Below, piece after piece: positions 5,892 to 12,809 of a stretch of 12,809 nt of DNA. Position numbers and translations under genes: made by a program. Numbering within the stretch: position 1 is the stretch's first letter; every line of letters starts with the position of its first letter. The DNA comes from Planctomycetaceae bacterium (GTDB taxonomy: Bacteria > Planctomycetota > Planctomycetia > Planctomycetales > Planctomycetaceae): assembly GCA_029259875.1 (NCBI GenBank), contig JAJDEK010000432.1:1-12809 (forward strand), written 5' to 3'. The notes under the pieces are model-generated. The model was not told where the DNA came from. It worked only from the letters and a program-made list of their open reading frames with translations, and searched no databases.

Positions 5892-7937
5892 TTAGATGCT
5901 TGAAACTGCATTTTTAGTTGATAAGCGACTTCCCATAATTCTGAGATCAAATATTAACGAGTTAGCGAGTTCTTTTTCTTTTCGTTGGGCAGCTGTTTCT
6001 AATTGGTATGCATGTTTTGTCAGACAATTAAATCCCGCGGTCCCTCCCGTACCCTTCAACCAATGCGCTAACTCTTCTAATAAAGTCCAATTACCCTTAT
6101 CTAATGCTATCTGCATTTCAACTAGTTTTATCTTGAAGCGTTCAATAAATTCTTCGACGATCAGAAGTAACTGCGGTATTTCTATGGGAAGATCTGACAC
6201 AATTGGCGTCATATCATCACTGGGCAGACAAAAAGGTTTCTCTTCAGACTGAGCTTTAGAATTTGAGCTCGTTTTACTTAAAGGTGAATACACGCCAACA
6301 GTTTGTAGTAAGTGATCGATGTTGATCGGTTTTGTGAGAAAATCAGAACAACCCGCTGCAAGACACTTATTTCGGTCTCCGCGCATCGCATTCGCTGTTA
6401 GTGCAATGATGGGTAATGAACAGCCACGCGAGCGTAAAATTCGAGTCGCCGTATAACCATCCATCTCGGGCATTTGCATATCCATTAAAATGACACCAAA
6501 TGATCCACGCTCGTATTCAGCAAGTGCCTCTTCTCCATTTTCTGCACAAGTCACGATCGCATTCGCGTTCGTTAGTATCAGCGACACTAAATCCCGATTT
6601 GTTTTACCATCATCAACGAGCAGAACATGCAGTGATTGAAGTAGATTGGATTCTTCATAATTTCGTTTTGCATACGATCCCGCTGTAAGTGCCTCTGTGG
6701 GTGGTACATCAAAGAGTTTCACACCCTCCATTGTGCCTGCATCAACACGAATTCGGAACACGCTACCCTTGTTAAACTCGCTTTCAACGGCAAGATCGCC
6801 TCCCAAGCCTTCCGCAATCTGGCGACAGATAGTAAGCCCGAGACCAGTTCCTCCGAAACTACGTGTGATGGAAGAATCAGCTTGTGTAAAGGCAGAAAAG
6901 ATATTTTTCATATTTTCGGGCTTAACCCCGATCCCCGTGTCATGCACTTCGACAATAAATTGTGGTGGATTATGTGAAACATCCAATTTTGCAATCAGTT
7001 TCACACCACCCTCTGTTGTAAACTTAACTGCATTTCCAACCAGGTTCATCAATATTTGTCGTAACCGAGTGGGGTCGGTGTTGATCATCTCAGGAACGCC
7101 ACTTTCCCACTGACACTCCAAATAGAGACCTTTAGGTTTTGCTTGGACGCGCATAGTAGAGAGCACATCAGAGATGATCTTATGCGGTGAACAATCCAGT
7201 TTTTCGAACTCCATACAGCCAGCTTCGATCTTAGAAAGATCGAGAATATCATTAATCAGACCGAGTAGATGTTCTCCATTCTTGTAGATCACATCTAAAT
7301 ATTCTTGCTGCTGCTCTTTCGATTTAACACCCCGCCTCAAAACATCGGTAAAACCCAAGATCCCATTCAGTGGCGTGCGTATTTCATGGCTCATATTGGC
7401 CAGAAAGTTGCTCTTCTCGTGATTTGCAATCTCAGCAATTTTTTTCTGTCTCAGTTGAATATCACACTGTGCACTCATGAGAGTCGTGATATCGACAAAA
7501 CGGTATTCGTCGTTTTCACATTTCACAATGATGGGTTCATAAAATCCTGATGAAGGACGACCTAATATCTCGCGGACAGCTTCACTGATTGGAGAAGTAG
7601 CATTAAGTTGCAGTGACGTCGTTTTTAGATGCTCCACCAGCATCTTAACAGGTCTTCGTGAAAAAGTGGTTCCACAAAATGATTGGGGCATTTTCTCAAA
7701 GCAAGAAGTTCTGGAGAGCAAACCATAAAACTGATGCTCATCCCGAATCAATACACCAACGGCCTCTGGTCTAGCTTTAAAAAACCGCTCCACTTCTAAA
7801 CCAAGGGTATCTGGAGTGACAGAATCATTACGTAACTCAAGATCAGCTAATGTCGAATTGGTCGTCAGACTATAAGGATTGTAAGTCACTAGGTTGCTCT
7901 GGTCTTTCGAGGCAGTTTTTCTGTGAATTGCTTTCAC
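5892..7937 (-). CDS. Soluble hybrid histidine kinase (CBS-like, HisKA, HATPase, REC, HPt)
   Basis: The protein has 681 residues and no membrane segment. Residues about 25-155 resemble the CBS-like pair often found before GGDEF and kinase domains (RRPVKML at 94-100, YEPIIVK at 133-139, FVDITTLMSAQ at 147-157). Next come HisKA with NMSHEIRTPLNG (His184), an ATPase domain with Asn302, DTGIG at 333-337 and GGTGLGL at 362-368, a receiver with Asp442/Asp443, phospho-acceptor Asp486, Thr514 and Lys536, and an HPt domain with AHWLKGTGGTAGF (His625). The full phosphorelay is therefore present in one chain, ready to pass phosphate to the HD-GYP regulator encoded next. The annotated start is GTG. Upstream codons in the same frame read TPDGS up to a TAA at 7974-7976, without a start codon, and a neighbouring frame supplies a plausible longer N-terminus (see the small ORF). 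Confidence 0.93.
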   Translation of the reverse strand: MKAIHRKTASKDQSNLVTYNPYSLTTNSTLADLELRNDSVTPDTLGLEVERFFKARPEAVGVLIRDEHQFYGLLSRTSCFEKMPQSFCGTTFSRRPVKMLVEHLKTTSLQLNATSPISEAVREILGRPSSGFYEPIIVKCENDEYRFVDITTLMSAQCDIQLRQKKIAEIANHEKSNFLANMSHEIRTPLNGILGFTDVLRRGVKSKEQQQEYLDVIYKNGEHLLGLINDILDLSKIEAGCMEFEKLDCSPHKIISDVLSTMRVQAKPKGLYLECQWESGVPEMINTDPTRLRQILMNLVGNAVKFTTEGGVKLIAKLDVSHNPPQFIVEVHDTGIGVKPENMKNIFSAFTQADSSITRSFGGTGLGLTICRQIAEGLGGDLAVESEFNKGSVFRIRVDAGTMEGVKLFDVPPTEALTAGSYAKRNYEESNLLQSLHVLLVDDGKTNRDLVSLILTNANAIVTCAENGEEALAEYERGSFGVILMDMQMPEMDGYTATRILRSRGCSLPIIALTANAMRGDRNKCLAAGCSDFLTKPINIDHLLQTVGVYSPLSKTSSNSKAQSEEKPFCLPSDDMTPIVSDLPIEIPQLLLIVEEFIERFKIKLVEMQIALDKGNWTLLEELAHWLKGTGGTAGFNCLTKHAYQLETAAQRKEKELANSLIFDLRIMGSRLSTKNAVSSI

Positions 7938-7951
7938 TGATCCATCAGGAG

Positions 7952-8059
7952 TTACAACTGTTTTTGTGCTTGATTAACCAGGGAAAGGTTCTCACTTTCG
8001 TACTGATACATTTCGCACTTTAAAAAAATAGTATTAATCCTCATTCCAAATGAAAGCAT
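7952..8059 (-). CDS. 35-codon ORF before the kinase: leader peptide or frameshifted kinase N-terminus
   Basis: An ATG at 8059 on the minus strand opens 35 sense codons ending in TAA at 7952-7954, only 14 bases before the kinase GTG. GGGAGG (8072-8077, minus strand) lies 12 bases upstream of the ATG. The peptide (ending YESENLSLVNQAQKQL) looks like ordinary polar protein rather than noise. Near its end is an A5 run (7961-7965). One more A there would fuse this frame to the kinase frame, reading NQAQK-TVVTPDGSVKAIH. Three explanations fit: a true 1-base frameshift or sequencing error, -1 slippage at the A run, or a translationally coupled leader. I cannot decide between them from the sequence. 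Confidence 0.45.
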   Translation of the reverse strand: MLSFGMRINTIFLKCEMYQYESENLSLVNQAQKQL

Positions 8060-8385
8060 TTCAAAAAAATACCTCCCAGAGACTCTGAAAATACAATTCT
8101 TGAAATGGTGCTTATTAATTAAGTGTAATCACAACAAGGACTTTTAAGACTTCAACGTCACTCAGTCAGTAAAGGGAGGAATTACTCTTAAAATGGGAAC
8201 CTGAGCTATCAAAGCACATACAAAACTTAATTAAAGAATTCGATATCAGCTCAATTCAACAAAATACAGCACCTATTTATCCACTTTCATTCTTTAAAAT
8301 GAATTACAATATCTTCTAAAGCGAATCTAAATAGTGATTTACAACAATATAACTCTCTAATCCTATTTAACTTCTTAATAAACAA

Positions 8386-8414
8386 TTGAAATAGTATTAT
8401 CATATTATTAAAAT
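8386..8414 (+). promoter_or_regulatory. Sigma70-like promoter with palindromic spacer, upstream of the GntR gene
   Basis: TTGAAA (8386-8391) and TAAAAT (8409-8414) are separated by exactly 17 bases, and each differs from consensus at one position. The spacer holds a near-perfect 8+8 inverted repeat (AATAGTAT/ATATTATT, 8390-8409), a possible operator for autoregulation by the GntR protein. The region is very AT-rich, so chance matches are likely. Confidence 0.4.
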
Positions 8415-8472
8415 TCTTAAATCAACATGAGAGAGACGTTACTTTGAAACGCTAACTCAAAAGAGGATTTTA

Positions 8473-9207
8473 ATGTCGAAAATTCCAGGATCAGTTAATG
8501 AGACTATGTTGGAACCAGCAATGTCTCTCAGTGCACAAATTGCAGAGCGCATCTGTGAACGGATCCAAGATGAGAAATTAGTGCCTGGGACCTATCTGGG
8601 TACCGTTGATAAGCTAACTGAGCAATTTGGCGTTTCGCGAACTGTGATCAGAGAAGCCATCGGCAGTTTACGTGGGTTGGGAATCGTCACAGGACGTCCC
8701 AAGCTTGGTTTGTCTGTCGCAGAAGGAGACATTCAATCGGTATTGCGAAAAGCCCTCATTCCTCGCACAACGAATCAAAAAGGCTGGTTTGAACTTGCCA
8801 AGTTTCGTGTTGTGATTGAAATCGGTTCCATGCCTTTAGCCATTGAAAATACCACTTCAGAGCAAATCGATCGGTTGAACTTGCTTGTTGCCGAACAAAA
8901 ACAATTGCTGGAACATCAACAACAGGATTCTTCCCGTGTATTTCAGGAGTTCATTCAGAAAGACCTTTTATTTCATGAAACGCTTCTCGAAGCAGCCAAT
9001 CAAGATTTGATCGCACAATTCCATCAGGTACTTGCGAAATACTTTTATCAAGGTGAAATGTACTTTCCCTCTCCTACAATCAAAATGGTTCAGGAACATG
9101 CCGACATCGTGAATTCGATCACGGAGCGAGACAGTTCAGCCGCAGTGCAAGCGATGAACGTTCATTTAAGCCCGATCCTGAAACTGATTAAAGCCGAGGA
9201 TCAATAA
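8473..9207 (+). CDS. GntR-family transcriptional regulator, FadR/FCD subfamily
   Basis: The protein has 244 residues, the usual size for FCD regulators. The N-terminal winged helix-turn-helix (about 18-84) shows the GntR pattern: a PGTYLGTVDKLTEQFGVSRT recognition region (38-57) followed by VIREAIGSLRGLGIV (58-72). The C-terminal FCD ligand domain (about 105-240) has R112/E116, D164-LLF-H168, H209 in QEHADIV and H231, the D-H-H-H set that commonly binds a metal and a carboxylate effector. Such proteins repress or activate catabolic genes in response to a sugar acid, organic acid or related metabolite. Start: ATG with AGAGGA about 6 bases upstream. The next genes, the DUF1559 protein and the propeller/SGNH protein, are the most obvious targets. 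Confidence 0.9.
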   Translation: MSKIPGSVNETMLEPAMSLSAQIAERICERIQDEKLVPGTYLGTVDKLTEQFGVSRTVIREAIGSLRGLGIVTGRPKLGLSVAEGDIQSVLRKALIPRTTNQKGWFELAKFRVVIEIGSMPLAIENTTSEQIDRLNLLVAEQKQLLEHQQQDSSRVFQEFIQKDLLFHETLLEAANQDLIAQFHQVLAKYFYQGEMYFPSPTIKMVQEHADIVNSITERDSSAAVQAMNVHLSPILKLIKAEDQ

Positions 9208-9280
9208 TTCTCCGGTACACAGTCACGATTGATTCAGAAGATGCATATCGGACATCATTTTTTTAATCAAATTTTGAAAG

Positions 9281-10159
9281 ATGAAAATGATGAGTCAAAT
9301 ACATGGCAAATTAAAAAAACACGCTTTCACTCTTATTGAATTGTTAGTCGTTATCGCCATCATTGCAATTTTGGTTGCCTTACTTCTGCCTGCAGTCCAG
9401 CAGGCACGAGAAGCCGCCCGCCGCTTAGCGTGTAAAAATAATATGAAACAAATTGCATTGGCCATGCATAACTACTATGAAACACATCGTGTTTTTCCTC
9501 CTGGATACATTGACCCTGATGGTATCACCAATCCGGACGACCACAATTTAATAGGTTGGGGAACATTCCTCTTGCCGTTTGTGGATCAAGCACCGCTTTA
9601 TAACAATATTAGCGCCTCCGGTGCATTTAATGTGAACTGGACGACTATCCCCGCGATGAAGTCAACGGGCTCTCCTCCTTTTGCAAGAACAGTACTCAGT
9701 GTTTATGTTTGCCCCTCTGATACTATGGGAGGCATTAACAAAGACATCAGTAGTTATGGCACATCGAATTACGCAGGGGTCAACGGCGGAAATGCAGTCA
9801 ATAACGGTACGATCTATATAAACTCACGCATCAGAATACGAAATATCACTGATGGCACCAGCAATACTGCGATTGCCGGTGAAAGGTATGCCAAGGGCGT
9901 TGGGCTTCCTTATCGAGCAGGTATCTGGACAGGACCTGCAGTGACCAATGGCTACTACCATATTGGCTGGTTTATGTGGAATCTCCCAAATAGCCTGATC
10001 AATGGACCGGGTAATTCATCATTTGGCAGTTTGCATGAAGGCGGAGCTCATTTTTTATTTAGCGATGGACACGTTCGATTTTTAAGCGAAAACATGGATG
10101 GAACAACTTACTCATGGCTTGGGTCCATTAATGATGGAAATGCTCTCGGAGAATATTAA
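9281..10159 (+). CDS. DUF1559 family pseudopilin-like protein
   Basis: The 292-residue protein opens with a basic leader, then FTLIELLVVIAIIAILVALL (16-35), a class III (prepilin) signal with Glu20 at the +5 position, followed by LPAVQQAREAARR, the hallmark of planctomycete DUF1559 proteins. The C-terminus has the family's H-x9-DG motif (His252, Asp262-Gly263). After leader cleavage the hydrophobic helix would anchor it as a pilin-like subunit at the cell surface or in a type II secretion-like assembly; the actual function of the family is poorly known. The residue before the cleavage site is Ala15 rather than the more common Gly. Three ATGs (9281, 9287, 9290) are possible starts, and no clear Shine-Dalgarno selects one. 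Planctomycete genomes carry many copies, each often next to a different gene set. Confidence 0.93.
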   Translation: MKMMSQIHGKLKKHAFTLIELLVVIAIIAILVALLLPAVQQAREAARRLACKNNMKQIALAMHNYYETHRVFPPGYIDPDGITNPDDHNLIGWGTFLLPFVDQAPLYNNISASGAFNVNWTTIPAMKSTGSPPFARTVLSVYVCPSDTMGGINKDISSYGTSNYAGVNGGNAVNNGTIYINSRIRIRNITDGTSNTAIAGERYAKGVGLPYRAGIWTGPAVTNGYYHIGWFMWNLPNSLINGPGNSSFGSLHEGGAHFLFSDGHVRFLSENMDGTTYSWLGSINDGNALGEY

Positions 10160-10236
10160 CTCAAAAATTAAAACACATTTACTATATCTAGATTAAGTAT
10201 TACACGAGAAATCGGAAATCAATTGAAGGTAAACAA

Positions 10237-12312
10237 ATGAAACTAGTTCTCACTTTGTACGCACTGTTGTTTATTCAATTCAGTACTTCTTTCGCCGAAG
10301 ATGATGTCATCGATATTAATTCGAGGCGGGAGTTATTCGTTGATCGCATGATTGTAGGAGATTTAAAAGACGCTACGCTCAAACTCCACACTCCTCAACT
10401 CATGCTACCAGTTTCACCTGCGCGTCCGCACGGCCATTATGCAACCGTACTTAACTCTGGTAACAAGTTTCAGTTCTACTACCGGGGGGACACCAAACCG
10501 GGTAATCACTGGAAAAAAGGTTGGGAACAATACCATGAAGGTGAAGTAACACTCTACGCCGAAAGTAAAGATGCCATTCATTGGACACAACCAAAGCTAG
10601 GAATCTATAAAGACCATCCGACATTCCCAGAGGGGAATGTCGTACTGATGAATGAATTTCTAGTGACTCATAATTTCACACCATTCATCGACACACGGCC
10701 TGGTGTGCCAGTCAAGGAAAAGTACAAGGCCTTGGGAGGACTGGCATACCAACCCAACCAACACCTGGAAGTACGAAAACGACGGGGTCCGGGAGGTCTC
10801 AAAGCGTTTGTCTCTCCTGATGGAATTCACTGGAAAAAGCTTCAGGAAAAACCAGTCATTCCTGAAGAATGGGGCAAGTATTTTGACTCACAGAATTATG
10901 CATTCTGGTCGGAGAGTGAGCAAGCTTATGTCTGTTACTTTCGTCGTTTCATTAAAGGGTATCGAGGCGTTGCACGCACCACGTCAAAAGATTTTATTAA
11001 CTGGACCCCCTTCGTTGAAATGAAAGCCAATTTACCTAATGAGCACCTTTATACTGCCTGTACCCAACCTTATTTCCGTGCACCGCATATCTATTTTGCT
11101 ATGCCGACAAGGTTTATGGCCAAACGCGGTGCCGCTACTGACATTCTCTTTATGAGCACTCGTGGGAGCGCTCAATTTGATCGTGAATTTACACAGTCCT
11201 TTATTCGACCTGGCATTGGGAAAAGTGGCTGGGCGAATCGTGCCAACTATGCTGCGATTGGCATCCACCAGACAGGGCCATCCGAGATGTCATTTTTTCT
11301 TACGAATGGTCGCCGCTATACAATCAGACTTGATGGGATTGCTTCTGTGAACACACCGCTGGAAGGAGGATCGATTACCACGAAACCTTTGAAATTTGTA
11401 GGTAATGAACTTGAGATCAACTATTCAACCAGTGCCGCCGGTCAAATACGAGTTGAACTTCAAGACACTAGCGGCAAACCCATTCCCGGTTTTACACTCG
11501 ATGATTGCGAGCCCATTTATGGTGACCATATCGCCCGAATTGTGAAATGGAAAAATGATTCAGGCGTTAACAGCCTGCAAGGGAAACCAATTAAAATCCA
11601 CTTTGAAATGGAAGATGCCGATCTCTACTCGCTGAAGTTCAATCAAAATGTAAAACCCAAAAAGGTGACGGCTTCGGACAAATCATCCGATCAACTTAAA
11701 TGGGAGGCTTTGGTAGACAAAAATTATGCACACCTTCCTGCAATGTCTTATGTCAAAGAAGATCCCAAATTACCTCGAGTCCTTCTCATTGGTGACTCTA
11801 TTTCGATTGGTTACACAGTTTCGGTTAGGAAACGGTTGGCCGGAAAAGCAAATGTCCTCCGCATCCCAGAAAATGCTGGGCAGTCAAGCAAAGGGGTAAT
11901 GCAATTATCTCAATGGCTCGGAAATCAGAAATGGGATGTAATTCACTTTAACTGGGGGCTACATGACTGCTTTCGAAATATTTCCATTGATCAGTACAAA
12001 TTTAATCTGAGAGCAATCACAAAAAGAATGAAGGCGACCAAAGCCAAACTAATCTGGGCGACCTCTACCCCTATCCCACAGAATAATCCCTGGGGAGCAA
12101 CTGCCGGTATTGAAAAGAAATATAATGCAGAAGCCAAAGTGATTATGTCGAACAATGGAATCATCATCAACGACTTGCATGCGCATGTCTCATCAAGTTT
12201 TACACAGTATAATGTCAAACCGGGAGATGTACATTTTAAACAAGTAGGAAGTGATTTTCTGGGAGAGCAAGTCTCTACTGAAATCATCGCAAGCATTACT
12301 GAAAAAAACTAA
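10237..12312 (+). CDS. Secreted planctomycete propeller-type protein fused to SGNH hydrolase
   Basis: The protein has 691 residues and a Sec signal peptide (1-20, cleavage likely at SFA/EDD). Residues about 25-470 match a protein type common in planctomycetes that resembles GH32/GH43-like five-bladed propellers: RRELFVDRMIV, EVTLYAESKDAIHW, HNFTPFIDTRPG, AFVSPDGIHW, HLYTACTQPYFRAPHI, RYTIRLDG and NYSTSAAGQIRVE. Residues about 508-691 form an SGNH/GDSL hydrolase: block I GDSIS (Ser521), NAGQS (Gly548), block III GLHD (574-577, with His in place of the canonical Asn) and block V DVHF (Asp664, His666). A plausible role is extracytoplasmic trimming of polysaccharides, with an esterase (deacetylase) module next to a glycan-recognising or -cleaving module. 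Substrate and catalytic residues of the propeller are unknown. GAAGG stands about 8-9 bases before the ATG. Confidence 0.88.
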   Translation: MKLVLTLYALLFIQFSTSFAEDDVIDINSRRELFVDRMIVGDLKDATLKLHTPQLMLPVSPARPHGHYATVLNSGNKFQFYYRGDTKPGNHWKKGWEQYHEGEVTLYAESKDAIHWTQPKLGIYKDHPTFPEGNVVLMNEFLVTHNFTPFIDTRPGVPVKEKYKALGGLAYQPNQHLEVRKRRGPGGLKAFVSPDGIHWKKLQEKPVIPEEWGKYFDSQNYAFWSESEQAYVCYFRRFIKGYRGVARTTSKDFINWTPFVEMKANLPNEHLYTACTQPYFRAPHIYFAMPTRFMAKRGAATDILFMSTRGSAQFDREFTQSFIRPGIGKSGWANRANYAAIGIHQTGPSEMSFFLTNGRRYTIRLDGIASVNTPLEGGSITTKPLKFVGNELEINYSTSAAGQIRVELQDTSGKPIPGFTLDDCEPIYGDHIARIVKWKNDSGVNSLQGKPIKIHFEMEDADLYSLKFNQNVKPKKVTASDKSSDQLKWEALVDKNYAHLPAMSYVKEDPKLPRVLLIGDSISIGYTVSVRKRLAGKANVLRIPENAGQSSKGVMQLSQWLGNQKWDVIHFNWGLHDCFRNISIDQYKFNLRAITKRMKATKAKLIWATSTPIPQNNPWGATAGIEKKYNAEAKVIMSNNGIIINDLHAHVSSSFTQYNVKPGDVHFKQVGSDFLGEQVSTEIIASITEKN

Positions 12313-12537
12313 AAGATGATCGCTCAATGACTATTTACTGTCACTATCTCTGATCGCTTTCATGTCTACCCCCCGCCTGCTGACATACAGGAAGAATAAC
12401 TGCTTCGTCGCGTCTCTCACAAACAATTCTCCAAAATCGAGAATTGATTCCCCGCCGTCGGTTTTGAGTAAATTACAGAATCGGTATGCTTAACTTCTAA
12501 CGTACATGTTTAAGATTTACGATTGAAGGAAAGAGAT
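12313..12537. other. Intergenic region before the lipoprotein gene
   Basis: This 225-bp gap contains an 8-bp hairpin (listed separately) and two copies of GATCGCT just after the preceding stop codon. A 43-codon ORF (12362-12493) without a ribosome site is not called. No strong promoter or terminator is evident. Confidence 0.4.
12424..12446. repeat. Perfect 8-bp inverted repeat
   Basis: CAATTCTC and GAGAATTG flank a 7-base loop. No T tract follows, so it is not a typical intrinsic terminator. It lies about 90 bp upstream of the lipoprotein start and could be an operator or an mRNA hairpin. Confidence 0.4.
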
Positions 12538-12809
12538 ATGAAACCGTTTCGGGAAATTGTGATTCTCGCTTTATTTTTGTCACTTATTGCAGGATGTTCT
12601 GAGAAGCCAGAAGAGAAACAGCCTGTTGCTGAGAAAACCCCTGTGACTGCTAAAGCTAAAGAACCTGTTAAAACAAAGGTTCTCGCAGAAGAAGTCAAAC
12701 TGGCAGAGTCATTAAAAGCATCAGGTGCTAAGCTGAAAAAAGACAAAGATGATTTTGTGATCGAAGTTGATTTTCGGGGAACGCAAATTGATGATGCCGC
12801 ACTCAAAGA
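12538..12809 (+). CDS. Lipoprotein, probably leucine-rich repeat, 3' end missing
   Basis: An ATG with AAGGA 7 bases upstream opens a frame that runs off the right edge after 90 codons. The signal is a lipobox, LSLIAGC, with Cys20 as the acylated residue and Ser at +2, consistent with outer-membrane sorting. A charged, Lys/Glu/Pro-rich linker (21-60) follows. Then residues about 62-90, ending VDFRGTQIDDAALK, resemble the first turn of the LRR type common in planctomycete lipoproteins (x-G-T-x-I-T/D-D-A-x-L). Only one partial repeat is visible, so the LRR call is tentative, while the lipoprotein call is firm. An antisense ORF covering the same bases is a shadow. Confidence 0.72.
   Translation, partial: MKPFREIVILALFLSLIAGCSEKPEEKQPVAEKTPVTAKAKEPVKTKVLAEEVKLAESLKASGAKLKKDKDDFVIEVDFRGTQIDDAALK

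Larger units (their letters stand above)
7938..8472. other. 535-bp divergent, AT-rich intergenic region
   Basis: This region separates the minus-strand kinase from the plus-strand GntR gene. The kinase-proximal 120 bp hold the small ORF. The rest (8060-8472) shows no convincing gene on either strand. It contains a small palindrome (CAGAGACTCTG, 8077-8087), an orphan plus-strand Shine-Dalgarno (AGGGAGGA, 8173-8180) followed only by a 3-codon ORF, and a promoter candidate near 8386-8414. Confidence 0.55.

Noticed and set aside
6697..7113. 138-codon plus-strand ORF opposite the kinase
   Set aside because: It lies entirely within the well-supported ATPase region of the minus-strand kinase and has no domain features of its own.
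8115..8236. TTAATTAAGT and ACTTAATTAA as a long-range inverted repeat
   Set aside because: The core is self-palindromic TTAATTAA in very AT-rich sequence, so a match about 100 bp away is expected by chance.
12313..12360. Two GATCGCT copies after the SGNH gene as a functional repeat or terminator
   Set aside because: Seven-base direct repeats are common by chance, and they form no stem.
12362..12493. 43-codon plus-strand ORF upstream of the lipoprotein
   Set aside because: No ribosome site, no recognisable domain, and it overlaps the inverted repeat at 12424-12446.
12510..12806. 98-codon minus-strand ORF at the right edge
   Set aside because: It is antisense to a plus-strand frame with a clear ribosome site, a lipobox signal peptide and an LRR-like segment; the minus frame is Ser/Thr-rich shadow sequence.

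Overview
The window reads as accessory chromosomal sequence from a planctomycete, most likely of the Gimesia/Rubinisphaera type. This is inferred from three things: a DUF1559 pseudopilin-like protein with the FTLIE leader and the C-terminal H-x9-DG motif; a secreted propeller-type protein fused to an SGNH hydrolase; and a small secreted c'-type cytochrome with a distal CxxCH. Base composition looks moderate, with AT-rich gaps between genes. No tRNA, rRNA, CRISPR array, insertion sequence or integrase was seen.

Layout. (1) Positions 2-3980, all on the plus strand, hold the 3' part of a HIT-family protein, a Gfo/Idh/MocA-type oxidoreductase, a small cupin with an 'ESFPASDPP' tail, a secreted monoheme cytochrome and a non-canonical glutamine synthetase homologue. 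Gaps are 50-170 bp and no single pathway links them clearly. (2) Positions 3981-8059 hold a probable cyclic-di-GMP signalling module. A PilZ-like protein (plus) faces a two-gene minus-strand operon: a soluble hybrid histidine kinase (CBS-like pair, HisKA, HATPase, REC, HPt), then 26 bp later a REC/HD-GYP phosphodiesterase. The natural reading is kinase to HPt to REC/HD-GYP, then c-di-GMP hydrolysis, with the PilZ protein as a possible receptor. (3) Positions 8060-8472 are AT-rich and non-coding, with a plausible sigma70-like promoter for the next gene. (4) Positions 8473-12312 (plus) hold a GntR/FCD regulator, a DUF1559 protein and the secreted propeller/SGNH protein, possibly a regulated export or carbohydrate-processing cassette. 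(5) The right edge cuts a lipoprotein that seems to begin a leucine-rich-repeat domain.

The most notable observations follow. The kinase N-terminus appears to continue upstream in another frame: a 35-codon ORF with its own Shine-Dalgarno meets the kinase frame at an A5 run, which suggests a frameshift, a sequencing error or a coupled leader peptide. An 11-base perfect complement to the conserved 16S rRNA 3' end lies, without an evident gene, between two near-identical 18-bp repeats upstream of the PilZ gene. The HD-GYP domain has a 22-residue insertion that looks like a duplication of a metal-ligand segment. Several enzymes depart from their canonical active-site motifs. No wholly new system could be demonstrated from the sequence alone.
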